Below are positions 25,014 through 33,502 of a DNA stretch of 64,000 bases, in pieces. The notes beneath the pieces are model-generated. The model was not told the origin of the DNA and ran no database searches. It worked only from the letters and a program-made list of their open reading frames with translations. Positions within the stretch are counted from its first letter, which is position 1, and the number at the start of each line of letters is the position of its first letter. The position numbers were made by a program, and so were the translations under genes. Source of the DNA: Chitinophaga dinghuensis (GTDB lineage: Bacteria > Bacteroidota > Bacteroidia > Chitinophagales > Chitinophagaceae); assembly GCF_003259435.1 (NCBI RefSeq), contig NZ_QLMA01000004.1, positions 186,001-250,000 on the forward strand. Reading direction: 5' to 3'.

Positions 25014-25734
25014 ATTGTTGTTGTAAAATACGGATATCGGTATGTGTGTTTTTAGGTAAGACCAATGTACAGATATCGGTATCCGAAAAGAAAGACCAGG
25101 CTTTGTATTGAGAAAAATGTTTGAACGTTGTTTCGGTGAGACCGCCAGTTGTCTGTATGGCGTCTGTCTCCAGGATCTCAAAACCGGCGGTTAATCCTGT
25201 CTTTAATACTTTAGAAAGGGCTTCTTTTACGGTCCATAAGAGCGTATATCCGTTTACGGTAGATAAACCTGCTGCTCGCAGCAGGTTTTTTTCTGCCGGC
25301 ATGATGGCTACATCCAGCGCCTCCATATTGTCCTGGCGAATGGTTTCGAAATCAATGGCCATAGGATGCGCTTCCGGAAAGGCAATGGCCATACCCAGGT
25401 TATTACTGTGGGTGATACTTACTTGTACTTGCTGAATCTGCGGATGCGATACAATGGGAAATTCAAAGATGCCCCGGTTAATTTGAATAGCCTGAAGATC
25501 AGTAATAGTATGGAGTGCAGCTACTGCATGTTTGGCGGTGAGTCGGCCGAGCAGGTAGCTGATTTTCCTGTTTTCTGAGGGAAATTGCCGATAAATCGCC
25601 AATTCGGAGGGGTGTAGAAATCCCAGTTGTTGTTCCAGTGCGGCAAGATCCGCTTTCATCATGCTGTATGCAGCATTGAATTGCTGATGCTGACGATGTA
25701 AAGCGAGGGTTCCGGTATAATGAAGCAGATGCAA
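24988..25734 (-). CDS. 4'-phosphopantetheinyl transferase (Sfp-like)
   Basis: A 248-residue PPTase that would transfer phosphopantetheine from CoA to a carrier-protein serine in fatty-acid, polyketide or non-ribosomal synthesis. The motifs are QVSITHSNNLGMAIAF, AIDFETI (metal Asp and Glu) and LLWTVKEALSKVLKTGL (WxxKEA). The frame opens at TTG (25734); an internal ATG pair at 25662 would give 224 residues, and the longer form is favoured by the extra leading strand. It is separated by 10 bases from DUF1801, suggesting cotranscription. No carrier-protein genes are near, so it may be the genome's general PPTase. Confidence 0.85.
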   Translation of the reverse strand: MHLLHYTGTLALHRQHQQFNAAYSMMKADLAALEQQLGFLHPSELAIYRQFPSENRKISYLLGRLTAKHAVAALHTITDLQAIQINRGIFEFPIVSHPQIQQVQVSITHSNNLGMAIAFPEAHPMAIDFETIRQDNMEALDVAIMPAEKNLLRAAGLSTVNGYTLLWTVKEALSKVLKTGLTAGFEILETDAIQTTGGLTETTFKHFSQYKAWSFFSDTDICTLVLPKNTHTDIRILQQQFISLSNHP

Positions 25735-25744
25735 GTCTATGAAT

Positions 25745-26155
25745 TTATGTTTTAATAACCTGTTTCAGCCAGTTTTTGACGATTTGTTGCAGGTCGGCCT
25801 TATGTGCGTCTACCTCTTTTATACTGGCAAATTTGATCATTCTTCTGCCATCGGCATAGGCGCCTTCCAGTAGTCCGCTGGTATCGGTGATGCTGGCTCC
25901 GTTGGGGAATACCAACAGGATATATTCTTTCTTATGGACATTAAACACTACCATGTCTCGCTGGTAGGTTTTGGCGTCGAAGGCGGGCATCTCCCCAGTA
26001 AAATAAAAACTCAGGGAGTTCCATTTTATTTGTTCTCCGATTTCAGGCGAGGCCTTTAGTAAGATGGTCCTTAAGGCTTCTACCACCTCTTTCAGCGGAT
26101 GTTCCAGGTGAGCCAGGTAGGTTGAAGGATCAGTAAATTTATGCTTGTCCGTCAT
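25745..26155 (-). CDS. DUF1801 protein (YdhG-like)
   Basis: A 136-residue DUF1801 protein. Segments EVVEALRTILLKASPEIGEQIKWNSLSFYF and MVVFNVHKKEYILLVFPNGAS give the family fold, which resembles the iron chaperone frataxin-like CyaY-related YdhG group. Its activity is not established. It lies immediately upstream of the PPTase gene in the same direction. Confidence 0.85.
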   Translation of the reverse strand: MTDKHKFTDPSTYLAHLEHPLKEVVEALRTILLKASPEIGEQIKWNSLSFYFTGEMPAFDAKTYQRDMVVFNVHKKEYILLVFPNGASITDTSGLLEGAYADGRRMIKFASIKEVDAHKADLQQIVKNWLKQVIKT

Positions 26156-26203
26156 ACTTACGAATTTAAAAAATAATTGTCTGACGGACTACGAAATTAT
26201 TTA

Positions 26204-26668
26204 TCAGAAAGGACGTAGGTAGGGTCTGCTGGTGAGCGGCGAAAATGCCCACGGAATGCTGAAGAACATAATCACAAATGCAATCGTGTACCAGATGGCC
26301 AGCGTTTTAAACCGTTCTTTGTCTGTAGAACGACGCTTGGATTTATAAGCGCCTATGGTAAGGAGAATAATACCTGTGAGCATCATAGAACTATGTTCCA
26401 ATCCGAAGAACCGTATCTCCCGTAACTTTACCGCATTTCCAAAATTCTGCAGGAAATAGAGTACGACAGGACTGATAAAATACAGCGCAATGCCTATCAT
26501 GCCTTGTACATGTGAAACCGCGGTGGTAAGGGTGCGAATCAATTTGTTTTGAGGGGTGAAAGTCCGGCTTTGGAGCCATCCGCGCCAGGTAGTGAAAAGT
26601 GAAACAACCATGGCTATTACCACCAGCCAGCGTACCAGGGAATGCAGTGCCAGTAAAAATGCGTACAT
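26204..26668 (-). CDS. Four-helix membrane protein, cytochrome b-like
   Basis: A 154-residue membrane protein with four helices (about residues 8-26, 48-68, 92-106 and 122-142). Histidines at 9, 53 and 92 sit in or near helices (ALHSLVRW, VSHVQGMIG, GLEHSSMM), a layout that could ligate haem as in small cytochrome b-type proteins of Bacteroidota. No CxxCH site. The function is inferred from layout only. Confidence 0.65.
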   Translation of the reverse strand: MYAFLLALHSLVRWLVVIAMVVSLFTTWRGWLQSRTFTPQNKLIRTLTTAVSHVQGMIGIALYFISPVVLYFLQNFGNAVKLREIRFFGLEHSSMMLTGIILLTIGAYKSKRRSTDKERFKTLAIWYTIAFVIMFFSIPWAFSPLTSRPYLRPF

Positions 26669-26751
26669 GAAAACCTTTTTTAGGCTTCAAATGTAAATAA
26701 AACTGCACCAAAGATTTCGCCCGTTTTAACCCCTGGTGCAGATTTTATCAC

Positions 26752-27135
26752 TTAATGGCTGGCCTGCTGAATAGCCACCCGTAAGAATTTGTATTGCAAA
26801 ATCGCCATCATGGCCACCCAGGCGGCTACTGCGCCGGTAGCTACATAGCCGATGGTGGTTAGCCCGAATAATCCTTCTGTAATAATCAGCGCGCTTCCAA
26901 TAACCCAGGTGACATCTCCGGCAATGATGAGTCGTACCATGGATGTTTGCGGCTTTCTGGCGGTAATGCCTACAAAAGTGGCAAAAACGATGAGAAATGC
27001 GCCTACTGCGATATACGGCCAGTTGATAGTTGTACCGAACAGGTTAGATATAAAGCCAGGAAGGATGACCATTAGAATACCAGTTGCTCCTGAGCTGATT
27101 GCGTTTACCATTAATACTTTTTTCAGTGTTTCCAT
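26752..27135 (-). CDS. Small four-helix membrane protein
   Basis: A 127-residue protein of four hydrophobic helices with small-residue-rich faces (SSGATGILMVILPGF, YIAVGAFLIVFATFVGI, GDVTWVIGSALIIT, GYVATGAVAAWVAMMAIL). I do not know the family. It is divergently transcribed from an AraC regulator 75 bases away, and so is a likely target of that regulator. Confidence 0.65.
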   Translation of the reverse strand: METLKKVLMVNAISSGATGILMVILPGFISNLFGTTINWPYIAVGAFLIVFATFVGITARKPQTSMVRLIIAGDVTWVIGSALIITEGLFGLTTIGYVATGAVAAWVAMMAILQYKFLRVAIQQASH

Positions 27136-27151
27136 ATCATTTAATTTTTAA

Positions 27152-27177
27152 CAAAACTAGTTTGTTGGCTACCTTTA
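27152..27177. promoter_or_regulatory. Divergent promoter region, membrane gene and AraC gene
   Basis: Minus strand TAGTTTTG (27152-27159) is a full TAnnTTTG match, 17 bases before the ATG at 27135. Plus-strand TACCTTTA (27170-27177) matches 7 of 8 and is 34 bases before the AraC ATG at 27211. Confidence 0.5.
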
Positions 27178-27210
27178 AAATTGATATTTTACGACAAAAT
27201 TGTTTTTGGT

Positions 27211-28188
27211 ATGTCTTCCCTTATTTTAGCTGCCCATATCAAGCCATTTATTGATTTTGCGGCGCTCACCTTTGCAGAGCGGGATCAGTCGGTCGTTACA
27301 GCATTGCAGGCGGATTTCAGTCGCCTCCAGGCAGACCAGGACATGGTGCCGGTAGCTTACCTCTACGAGGTGCTGGCCCGCATAGATGCGATTACGCAGG
27401 AAGAACTACTCGGTATCAGAGTAGCGGGCTTTATGCAGTTGAGTGCCCTGGGATTGATTTACCAGATATCGCTGCAGGCAGCGACCATAGAGGAAGGTAT
27501 ATTCTACCTGCAACACTTTGTAGCGGCCACTTTACCTTTTATAGAAATGAAGGTGGATAGTCAGGGAACACATCATCGTATATCCCTGCACGTTAATAAT
27601 AAGGAAGATAGTGGCAACCGTTTTCTGCTGGAAGCCTTGCTGTCTATTGTAGCAAAGGAATTGCAAATGATGAGTGCGGGGCCTTTGCAGTATAGGATTC
27701 ATTCGCCGGCATGGAACGAATCTTATCCGGAAGATTTCTGCCAGGATAAAATATATGCTATCACGTTCTCGGATATACGCTTACAGGCGGCCATCGGCAA
27801 GTATAGCCGACTGCAACTGGATTTCCTGGTGCCGCAGTATCTGAAGATGATCGAAGGATTGAAACAGGAGATGGGTTTTATCAATAAAGTGAAAATTGCC
27901 GCGCTGCAAATGGCAACGCCGGCCTTACCGGAACTAAAAACGGTGGCCGACGGATTCAATATGACCACCCGTACTTTCCAGCGTGCGCTGGCAAAAGAAC
28001 AGGTGACCTTCCGCCAACTGACAGATGATCTGAATAAAGACCTGGCGCTGATGTTACTGCGACATAATCAATATTCCGTGGCGGATGTAGGCTATCTGCT
28101 GGGATATGCTGAGCCGGCAGCTTTTCAGCATAGTTTTAAGAAATGGTATGGCAGTACGCCGAATACGATTCGGAAACAGTTAGTATAA
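27211..28188 (+). CDS. AraC-family regulator with arabinose-binding-like N-terminal domain
   Basis: A 325-residue transcription factor. Residues 1-180 match the PF12625-type N-terminal domain of AraC regulators (ALGLIYQISLQAATIEEGIFYLQHF and later EALLSIVAKELQM), which senses small molecules in the OruR/ArgR-like group. Residues 235-325 form the AraC helix-turn-helix pair (LPELKTVADGFNMTTRTFQRALAKEQVTFRQL and YSVADVGYLLGYAEPAAFQHSFKKWYGSTPNTIRKQL). The ATG at 27211 is chosen over a TTG at 27181, which falls just after the -7-like box. It is divergent from the 26752 membrane gene. Confidence 0.88.
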   Translation: MSSLILAAHIKPFIDFAALTFAERDQSVVTALQADFSRLQADQDMVPVAYLYEVLARIDAITQEELLGIRVAGFMQLSALGLIYQISLQAATIEEGIFYLQHFVAATLPFIEMKVDSQGTHHRISLHVNNKEDSGNRFLLEALLSIVAKELQMMSAGPLQYRIHSPAWNESYPEDFCQDKIYAITFSDIRLQAAIGKYSRLQLDFLVPQYLKMIEGLKQEMGFINKVKIAALQMATPALPELKTVADGFNMTTRTFQRALAKEQVTFRQLTDDLNKDLALMLLRHNQYSVADVGYLLGYAEPAAFQHSFKKWYGSTPNTIRKQLV

Positions 28189-28199
28189 GCGGTATTTCT

Positions 28200-28256
28200 C
28201 GCAAAGCGCGCAAAGAATAAATCCAGGAATGATCGGAGATGGATCAGGCCGCAAAG
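28200..28256. repeat. CGCAAAG repeat cluster
   Basis: CGCAAAG occurs three times within 57 bases (28200, 28209, 28250) after the AraC gene. The same heptamer forms the hairpin at the right end of the window (63917-63982). Confidence 0.5.
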
Positions 28257-28286
28257 AATGCTTTATCGGCTGCCTCTCCGGGCTAA

Positions 28287-29192
28287 TTATTTTTCATTCA
28301 GGCGCTGAATAAGTGCCAGTGTAGTATTCCAGTAAAAATTGAAATGAAGTAAGGATACTTCTGATACAAATCCTGTTTGCCTGAACGTGAGCGGTGTCAT
28401 ATAGGAAGATCCGGTTTGTAGTTGAAACTGGATTACCGAGTAATTTTCCGGCGTATCTGCTACTGCTGTGAGAGAGCTCCACCAGGTATATTCCAATAAT
28501 GTGGGTGGTTTTATTTGTTGTATACTGCCTTTATTGAGGAATGGGAGTCCGTGTATATGACCTTCCAGCCTGATTTCACTTCCTTTTTCCCAGTTAGAGG
28601 TCAATTGGGCATCTATATCGGGCATCCATAAACGAATTAATGCAGGGTTGGTGAGAGAGTCCCAGACTTTAGCGGGGGAGGCGCGAATGGTGATGTGTTT
28701 GTGGAGGAAATAGGGCGCAGGGTTTAGTGTAACCGTTGCGGTTATACCAGCGCGTAACAATGCCGCTGTGCAACTGTCTATGCGGTGGCGTCCGCCGGAG
28801 GTCAGTATTCCATCGGCTTTCACTTTTATGGCATTTAATTCCGGAAGCGATAATTGCAGGGCCGTCTTAATGCCTTGTAAAGTCCTGGAATGATGGAGTA
28901 ATGCCGGATCTATTATTAGCTGGTATATTTGAAATTCCTCTTCATAAATCTCCTGCATTTGATCCTGTGAGTATGCAGAATAGGTGGTCCAGACTTCGCC
29001 GGTTAGTTTGGAAATAAAGTAAGGAGAATTACCTGCCAGTATGTACATGACATCGCCCGTTTCGAGATATTGGCGGGTGTTGTAGTTAAATACCCAGGCA
29101 TAGGGTAGCTCGGTGGTACTGGATATAACGATATCCGGGGAGTCTTTTAGCTGCAGTGCTACAATGTTTCTGGCTTGTTCGTAAGAAACCAT
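28287..29192 (-). CDS. Fusion protein: Imm35-like N-terminus and SRPBCC (AHSA1) C-terminus
   Basis: A 301-residue composite. Residues 1-85 match the immunity protein 35 / YrhB group (SYEQARNIVALQLK, then YAWVFNYNTRQYLETGDVMYILAGNSPYFISKLTGEVW). Residues 100-165 form a small alpha/beta linker with the pattern GIKTALQLSLPELNAIKVKADGILTSGG, perhaps ribosomal L7/L12-like. Residues 168-301 form an SRPBCC ligand-binding domain of the AHSA1 type (HKHITIRASPAKVWDSLTNPALIRLWMPD). The reading frame is unbroken across the three parts. No toxin is near. The combination could be a sensor or immunity factor, but the function is unknown. Confidence 0.72.
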   Translation of the reverse strand: MVSYEQARNIVALQLKDSPDIVISSTTELPYAWVFNYNTRQYLETGDVMYILAGNSPYFISKLTGEVWTTYSAYSQDQMQEIYEEEFQIYQLIIDPALLHHSRTLQGIKTALQLSLPELNAIKVKADGILTSGGRHRIDSCTAALLRAGITATVTLNPAPYFLHKHITIRASPAKVWDSLTNPALIRLWMPDIDAQLTSNWEKGSEIRLEGHIHGLPFLNKGSIQQIKPPTLLEYTWWSSLTAVADTPENYSVIQFQLQTGSSYMTPLTFRQTGFVSEVSLLHFNFYWNTTLALIQRLNEK

Positions 29193-29297
29193 GGATATTC
29201 CCTCCTTTCAGTTGGTTTGGGCCGATAGCAATAATATAAAATTATTTGCAGGCAGTCATGGGAAATGGGATTAAAGGAAAATCCTTTGCAGCCTTTA

Positions 29298-29337
29298 AAA
29301 CAAAAAACTCGCAGCCTAGGCTGCGAGTTTTTTGTTT
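29298..29337 (-). terminator. Perfect 40-bp palindromic terminator
   Basis: Two 20-base halves, AAACAAAAAACTCGCAGCCT and its exact complement, meet without a spacer. Pairing gives AACTCGCAGC / GCTGCGAGTT with a tight CCTAGG turn, followed by a T run on the minus strand. It overlaps the stop codon of the PepSY gene, whose transcript it would end. It may work both ways. Confidence 0.85.
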
Positions 29338-30568
29338 ATGCTGTTACACTTTCTTGCAAAGGTGTTTTTGCGGGTGCTTTCTTTTTCTTTTTGCGGGTTC
29401 TGTTGATCCACATGAGGGTACCGGTAGTTGGGAAAATGGCTCCCATCAGTGCGATCATCAGCCAGAGTATTTTAGTGGGCGTGCCATAGAGGGCGCCGGT
29501 ATGTATTGGTTTAATGAGACTTTTAACCTGCTGATTTAACTGACGTTCCGCAAAGGTTTGGGAAGACACGATGTTACCTGCATGTTGGTCTACATAATAC
29601 GTGGTGGTGGCTACTTCTATGTTGGCGTTCTTAGGCAGTGCATTGACTACGAATGTAGCGGCGCTGTCTTTCGGAGCGGCTACGGTATAGAAGAAGGCAG
29701 TAGGATCCGCTTTTTGGACAGCTGTTACGGCTGTTTCAAAGGAGATTACCTGGTTGGCATCTGCAACAACTGGCGCGCTGTTAGGCATAGTAGCCTGTTT
29801 GGTACCGCCAATAGGCGCATAGAAAGCATTACTGAACCACTGGAAAGACCATGTCAGTCCGGTGAATGCAATAATGAATAAGAAAATACTGGTATAGAAG
29901 CCCAGCACCACGTGCAGGTCATTGTTGACGCGTTTCCAGTTGCCATCCCATTTGATTTTGAGGCGTTGTTGGAGGATATTCTTGGTTTTAGGTATCCAGA
30001 GAATAATTCCTGTGATAAGGATGAAGAGGAAAATGAAGGTACTGGAACCGATGATTACTTTACCGGTATCGCCGGAGAGGAGCCAGCGGTGCAGGGAGAA
30101 TATTTTATAATAGAAAGTGTTCTGATAGCTGTACAGTTCAATAACCTGACCGGTATAAGGGTTTACAAATGCAGTACGTCCTTTTTCTTTCTTTTTAGGC
30201 GCTTCTTTTCCTGGTTTGTCCCCTTTGGCTTTCTCTTGTTTCTCTGCTCTTTCGCCTTTTCCTTCCTTTCCTTCTTTCCCTTCTTTTTTCTTTCCTTCTT
30301 CAAAGAGTACTTGCACGGTCCTGTTAGGATCTGCGAACACCTGTATGCGGGCGATTTTAGCCTTTGGTACTACTTGTTGCACGCGGGCGGCCAGCGTATC
30401 CAGTGGGAGGCGGTTGCCGGCGGGCGTTACGAAGTAGCGGTCATGGTTCAGTGCCTGGGTGATATCTGTTTCAAAGACAAGCATAGCGCCTGTCAGGCAG
30501 CTGATGGTAATGATCAAACCTGCGGCCAAACCAAGATACAGATGAATACGTCTGAAGAAAATTTTCAT
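29336..30568 (-). CDS. PepSY-associated TM protein (iron-uptake reductase-like)
   Basis: A 410-residue membrane protein of the PepSY_TM (PiuB-like) group. It has an N-terminal helix (residues 10-32), a first PepSY-type periplasmic domain, two central helices (about 175-195 and 225-245), a second periplasmic domain and a C-terminal helix (WLMIALMGAIFPTTGTLMW). Histidines in FRRIHLYLG, FSLHRWLL, NNDLHVVLG and IKPIHTGALY could ligate haem, as in periplasmic ferric-siderophore reductases. About residues 90-132 form a low-complexity Lys/Glu/Gly insertion that looks like a recent expansion. It follows a TonB siderophore receptor, so a role in reducing or processing imported ferric siderophore is likely. 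Confidence 0.85.
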   Translation of the reverse strand: MKIFFRRIHLYLGLAAGLIITISCLTGAMLVFETDITQALNHDRYFVTPAGNRLPLDTLAARVQQVVPKAKIARIQVFADPNRTVQVLFEEGKKKEGKEGKEGKGERAEKQEKAKGDKPGKEAPKKKEKGRTAFVNPYTGQVIELYSYQNTFYYKIFSLHRWLLSGDTGKVIIGSSTFIFLFILITGIILWIPKTKNILQQRLKIKWDGNWKRVNNDLHVVLGFYTSIFLFIIAFTGLTWSFQWFSNAFYAPIGGTKQATMPNSAPVVADANQVISFETAVTAVQKADPTAFFYTVAAPKDSAATFVVNALPKNANIEVATTTYYVDQHAGNIVSSQTFAERQLNQQVKSLIKPIHTGALYGTPTKILWLMIALMGAIFPTTGTLMWINRTRKKKKKAPAKTPLQESVTA

Positions 30569-30620
30569 ATAGGAATCTGTGATAAAAAAAGCTTTTTTAC
30601 GAATAATCTTTTAATCAAAA

Positions 30621-30653
30621 ATACATTTGCGGCGAGCTTCGCCGCAAATGTAT
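30621..30653 (-). terminator. Terminator between TonB receptor and PepSY gene
   Basis: ATACATTTGCGGCGA / TCGCCGCAAATGTAT forms a 15-bp stem with a 3-nt loop, followed on the minus strand by a T run. It ends the TonB transcript, so the PepSY gene may be expressed by read-through or its own promoter. Confidence 0.85.
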
Positions 30654-30678
30654 CATTTTAAGTGTGTGTTAAGAATTT

Positions 30679-33090
30679 TTAGAATCTGTACGAAACGGTA
30701 CCTACAAACTGGGTAGGAGGAATCGGATTGATGCTGTAATTCTCATGCACGTAGTAGTTATATGTGTTGGTCAGGTTAGATACTTTGGCCATTACACTGA
30801 TCTTTTTGATCGTGTATCCGGCAGAAATATCCAGGGTAGAGAAGCCAGGAACAGAGATTAATCTGTTGGCTGCGATCTGACCTTTACTATCTGTAGTGTT
30901 GTTCCAGCCTGCATAGCGTTGACCTATGTAGTAGAAGCCTGCGCCGAATTTCAGTCCTTTCAGTTTGGATTCCTGGATGGTGTAGAAAATGCTGGCGTTG
31001 GCAGTATGATTTGGGTTACCTACCAGGCGTTCGCCTTTAACAGAACCGTTGTTAGCCGGAGCGTTATCGATGGTCATGTTGTTGTAGCTGTAACCTGCGA
31101 TTACATCCATTCCTTTAATTGGGTGGCCGGCGATATCCAGTTCCACGCCCTGGCTGAGGGTTCCGCCAATCAGCGCTTTGAAAGCGGAGTTGTTGTTTTG
31201 TTTGCCGGTAGAATCGAATGGAGCTGTTTGTGCATAGTTGTTATTCTTAATACGGTAAGCTGTTACGTTAACAGACAGTAAGCCGTCGAAGAAATCGTTT
31301 TTCACGCCAGCTTCCACTTGTTCGATGATAGATGCTGGTAATGGGTTACCATAAATATCGTTGCCGGTGTTAGGCGTAAAGGAGCTGGTATAGCTGGCAA
31401 AGAGCGCCGTATTGGGTCTTGGTTTGTAGACGATACCCAGTTTAGGAGAGAATGCGTTATCGTATCTGCCTCTGGTAGTCGTTTTAGAACCGTTGATGAA
31501 ATTATAGGTAACCGGCGATTCTGTTTGCAGATAAGAGAAACGAACGCCTGCCAGTACTTTAACTTTCTCAGAAATGCTGATCAGGTCCTGTACATAGATA
31601 CCTACTCTGTTGATAGGAGAAACAGTCACCGCTTTGAGGGTATCTGTTGGGATATAAGTGGCTCTTGGGAAAGCATTTGGATTGTATACATTGATTTTGT
31701 CATAGTATACGGTGCTGCCGGAAGTTTTATACTGCGTACTGATACCATAGGAATTGTAGTTACCGGAATAGTATCTGTCTGCATCTGCACCAGCAAGGAT
31801 CGTATGTTCGATACGGCCGGTTTTTACTTTACCCGTAAAATCGACTTGAGCAGAGTAGTAATCTTCGTTGTTGGCATTGCGGCCCAGTGGGCGTTCCCAG
31901 GTACTGTCAGCTTTTGCCTGAATTCTTTCAATAGCAAAGTAATCGCGCTGATATTTAGAGTAGGATACCAGTGCGCTCAGGTTCCAGTTGTTGCTGATTT
32001 GGTGTCTGAGATTAGCAGAAGCAGTAGTTTGTTGGGTATGTGCATACTGCCATGGTGCGCCATAGAAAGTATTGCGTGGTACTTTGATGATGGCAGTATC
32101 TGCGATAGAACCGATACCGAAATCAGGCGTGAAATCATGTTTCAGGTAATCGCCTTGCACCAGGAGTTCTGTGCGTTTGCCTAATTTGAAAAGAAAAGAG
32201 GGGTTTACATAATATCTTTTAGAATGTACCTGATCGCGATAGCTGTCGGCTGTTTCGAAGGTACCATTCACACGAAAGGCAACATTTTGAGACAGTGGTC
32301 CGTATACGTCAAAAGCTGGTTTGAACAAGCCAAAGCTACCTGCACGGAGGTTTACTTCTCCGCCCCAGTTGAATTTAGGTTGTTTGGTGACCATGTTCAT
32401 TACCGCGCCCGGAGCCACGTTACCGTAAAGGATAGCAGCGCTACCTTTCAGTACTTCCACGCGTTCGAGGGAACTCATTTCCGGCATAGCGCCTGGATTG
32501 ATACGAGCGCCGTTTTTAAAGGTATTGGTAGAAGAGAACTGATAACCGCGGGAGTTAAAGCTTTCCTGGGTACCAGCACGGGTAGAAGCCATATAGATAC
32601 CGTTCACGTTTTTCACTACATCGCTGAGGCGCTGTGCCTGTTGCTCTTCAATTACTTTATGTCCAACTACAGTTACTGCCTGTGGCAAGTCCATATTGGC
32701 AATAGGTAATTTACCAATATTTACCTGGCGTTTGTTGATGGTATTACCGCGTTTGCCGTCTACCACTACTTCGTTGAGCTGACTGGCAGAAGCTTCGAGG
32801 GAACCATTGAACTCAACGGTTTTCTCTGCTACTACGTCTACTTCTTTATATAATGTCTTAGTGCCGGTATAAGAAATAATCAGGGTGTAATGACCTTGTT
32901 TGATATTTTTAAGATGGAAAGTACCATCTTCATTCGTGAGCGTACCCTTTCTGGTATCTTTTAATCCAATAGTCACATATGGAGCCGGTTGACCATCTGA
33001 AGAAGTGATGGTTCCTTTAATAGCGCCTGTCTGTCCGAATGCTGTAATACTCAGTAAAATAAAACTCAGAAATAGGTATATCTGTTTCAA
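30679..33090 (-). CDS. TonB-dependent siderophore receptor
   Basis: An 803-residue outer-membrane receptor. After a signal peptide (residues 1-19) there is a carboxypeptidase-like regulatory domain (about 22-95, GAIKGTITSSDGQPAPYVTIGLK), a plug domain with DLPQAVTVVGHKVIEEQQAQRLSDVVKNVNGIYMASTRAG and MSSLERVEVLKGSAAILYGNVAPGAVMNMVTKQP, and a 22-strand barrel ending in ...VSYRF. The plug wording is that of FhuA/FpvA-type ferric-siderophore receptors. The start codon is TTG. It is paired with a PepSY gene downstream. Upstream sequence carries three ATCGGGAAAA half-sites, possible targets of an iron regulator, but this is inference. Confidence 0.93.
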   Translation of the reverse strand: MKQIYLFLSFILLSITAFGQTGAIKGTITSSDGQPAPYVTIGLKDTRKGTLTNEDGTFHLKNIKQGHYTLIISYTGTKTLYKEVDVVAEKTVEFNGSLEASASQLNEVVVDGKRGNTINKRQVNIGKLPIANMDLPQAVTVVGHKVIEEQQAQRLSDVVKNVNGIYMASTRAGTQESFNSRGYQFSSTNTFKNGARINPGAMPEMSSLERVEVLKGSAAILYGNVAPGAVMNMVTKQPKFNWGGEVNLRAGSFGLFKPAFDVYGPLSQNVAFRVNGTFETADSYRDQVHSKRYYVNPSFLFKLGKRTELLVQGDYLKHDFTPDFGIGSIADTAIIKVPRNTFYGAPWQYAHTQQTTASANLRHQISNNWNLSALVSYSKYQRDYFAIERIQAKADSTWERPLGRNANNEDYYSAQVDFTGKVKTGRIEHTILAGADADRYYSGNYNSYGISTQYKTSGSTVYYDKINVYNPNAFPRATYIPTDTLKAVTVSPINRVGIYVQDLISISEKVKVLAGVRFSYLQTESPVTYNFINGSKTTTRGRYDNAFSPKLGIVYKPRPNTALFASYTSSFTPNTGNDIYGNPLPASIIEQVEAGVKNDFFDGLLSVNVTAYRIKNNNYAQTAPFDSTGKQNNNSAFKALIGGTLSQGVELDIAGHPIKGMDVIAGYSYNNMTIDNAPANNGSVKGERLVGNPNHTANASIFYTIQESKLKGLKFGAGFYYIGQRYAGWNNTTDSKGQIAANRLISVPGFSTLDISAGYTIKKISVMAKVSNLTNTYNYYVHENYSINPIPPTQFVGTVSYRF

Positions 33091-33280
33091 ACCTGTTAAT
33101 TTTTTTGCAAAGTAACGACAGGTTAAGAGGCTGATGAAGACGAATCGGGAAAAGTTGATTCGTTCCTAAATGGAGTTTTCCCGATCTCTGCCAGGAAGGA
33201 AAATAAGTTAAAAAGTATGAATAATTGCTAATATAAATTGATTTTCAATGAAATATGATGATTGAAAAATAATAATTTAT

Positions 33281-33304
33281 TTAGAAAGACACGTGTCTCC
33301 CTAA
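33281..33304. repeat. Near-complete 24-bp palindrome of the dispersed family
   Basis: TTAGAAAGACAC followed by GTGTCTCCCTAA. The right half is the exact complement of the family half-site TTAGGGAGACAC; the left half differs at two bases. It is the longest copy seen and lies between genes. Confidence 0.75.
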
Positions 33305-33423
33305 ATTTTCCGTTTACGCAAAGCGGAAAAATTGAACGAATCGGGAAAATTTGCCAGATGGAACTGGGGCCAAACGAAGTAAACTGCTCGACTGATCGTT
33401 CCAGCCTCACCAGGCAGGAACGT

Positions 33424-33473
33424 CAAAAATCGGAAAAGGAAATGAAGCCACAGCCTTCATTTCCTTTTCCGAT
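33424..33473 (-). terminator. Terminator after the AAC(3)-I-like gene
   Basis: ATCGGAAAAGGAAATGAAG and its exact complement form a 19-bp stem with a 7-nt loop, followed by a T run on the minus strand, 30 bases after the stop codon at 33503. Confidence 0.9.
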
Positions 33474-33502
33474 AAAGTTTCTTATTTATTAATATTATTT
33501 AA

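Larger units (their letters stand above)
33091..33502. promoter_or_regulatory. Regulatory intergenic region upstream of the TonB receptor
   Basis: About 400 bases. Three copies of ATCGGGAAAA occur: at 33144-33153, inverted at 33176-33185, and within ACGAATCGGGAAAA at 33336-33349 (the same 14-mer as at 33140-33153). A TACTTTGC box on the minus strand (33107-33114) may be the -7 element of the receptor gene. It also holds a near-complete copy of the dispersed palindrome (33281-33304), a TTTTCCG/CGGAAAA inverted pair near 33306-33329, and the GNAT terminator. Confidence 0.55.

Noticed and set aside
29912..30661. Long plus-strand frame opposite the PepSY gene
   Set aside because: It is the antisense of the Lys/Glu-rich PepSY coding sequence (TTC and CCT codons) and has no domain match.
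33107..33114. Strong -7 promoter of the TonB receptor
   Set aside because: TACTTTGC is near but not equal to TAnnTTTG, and no matching -33 was found; kept only as a note in the intergenic entry.
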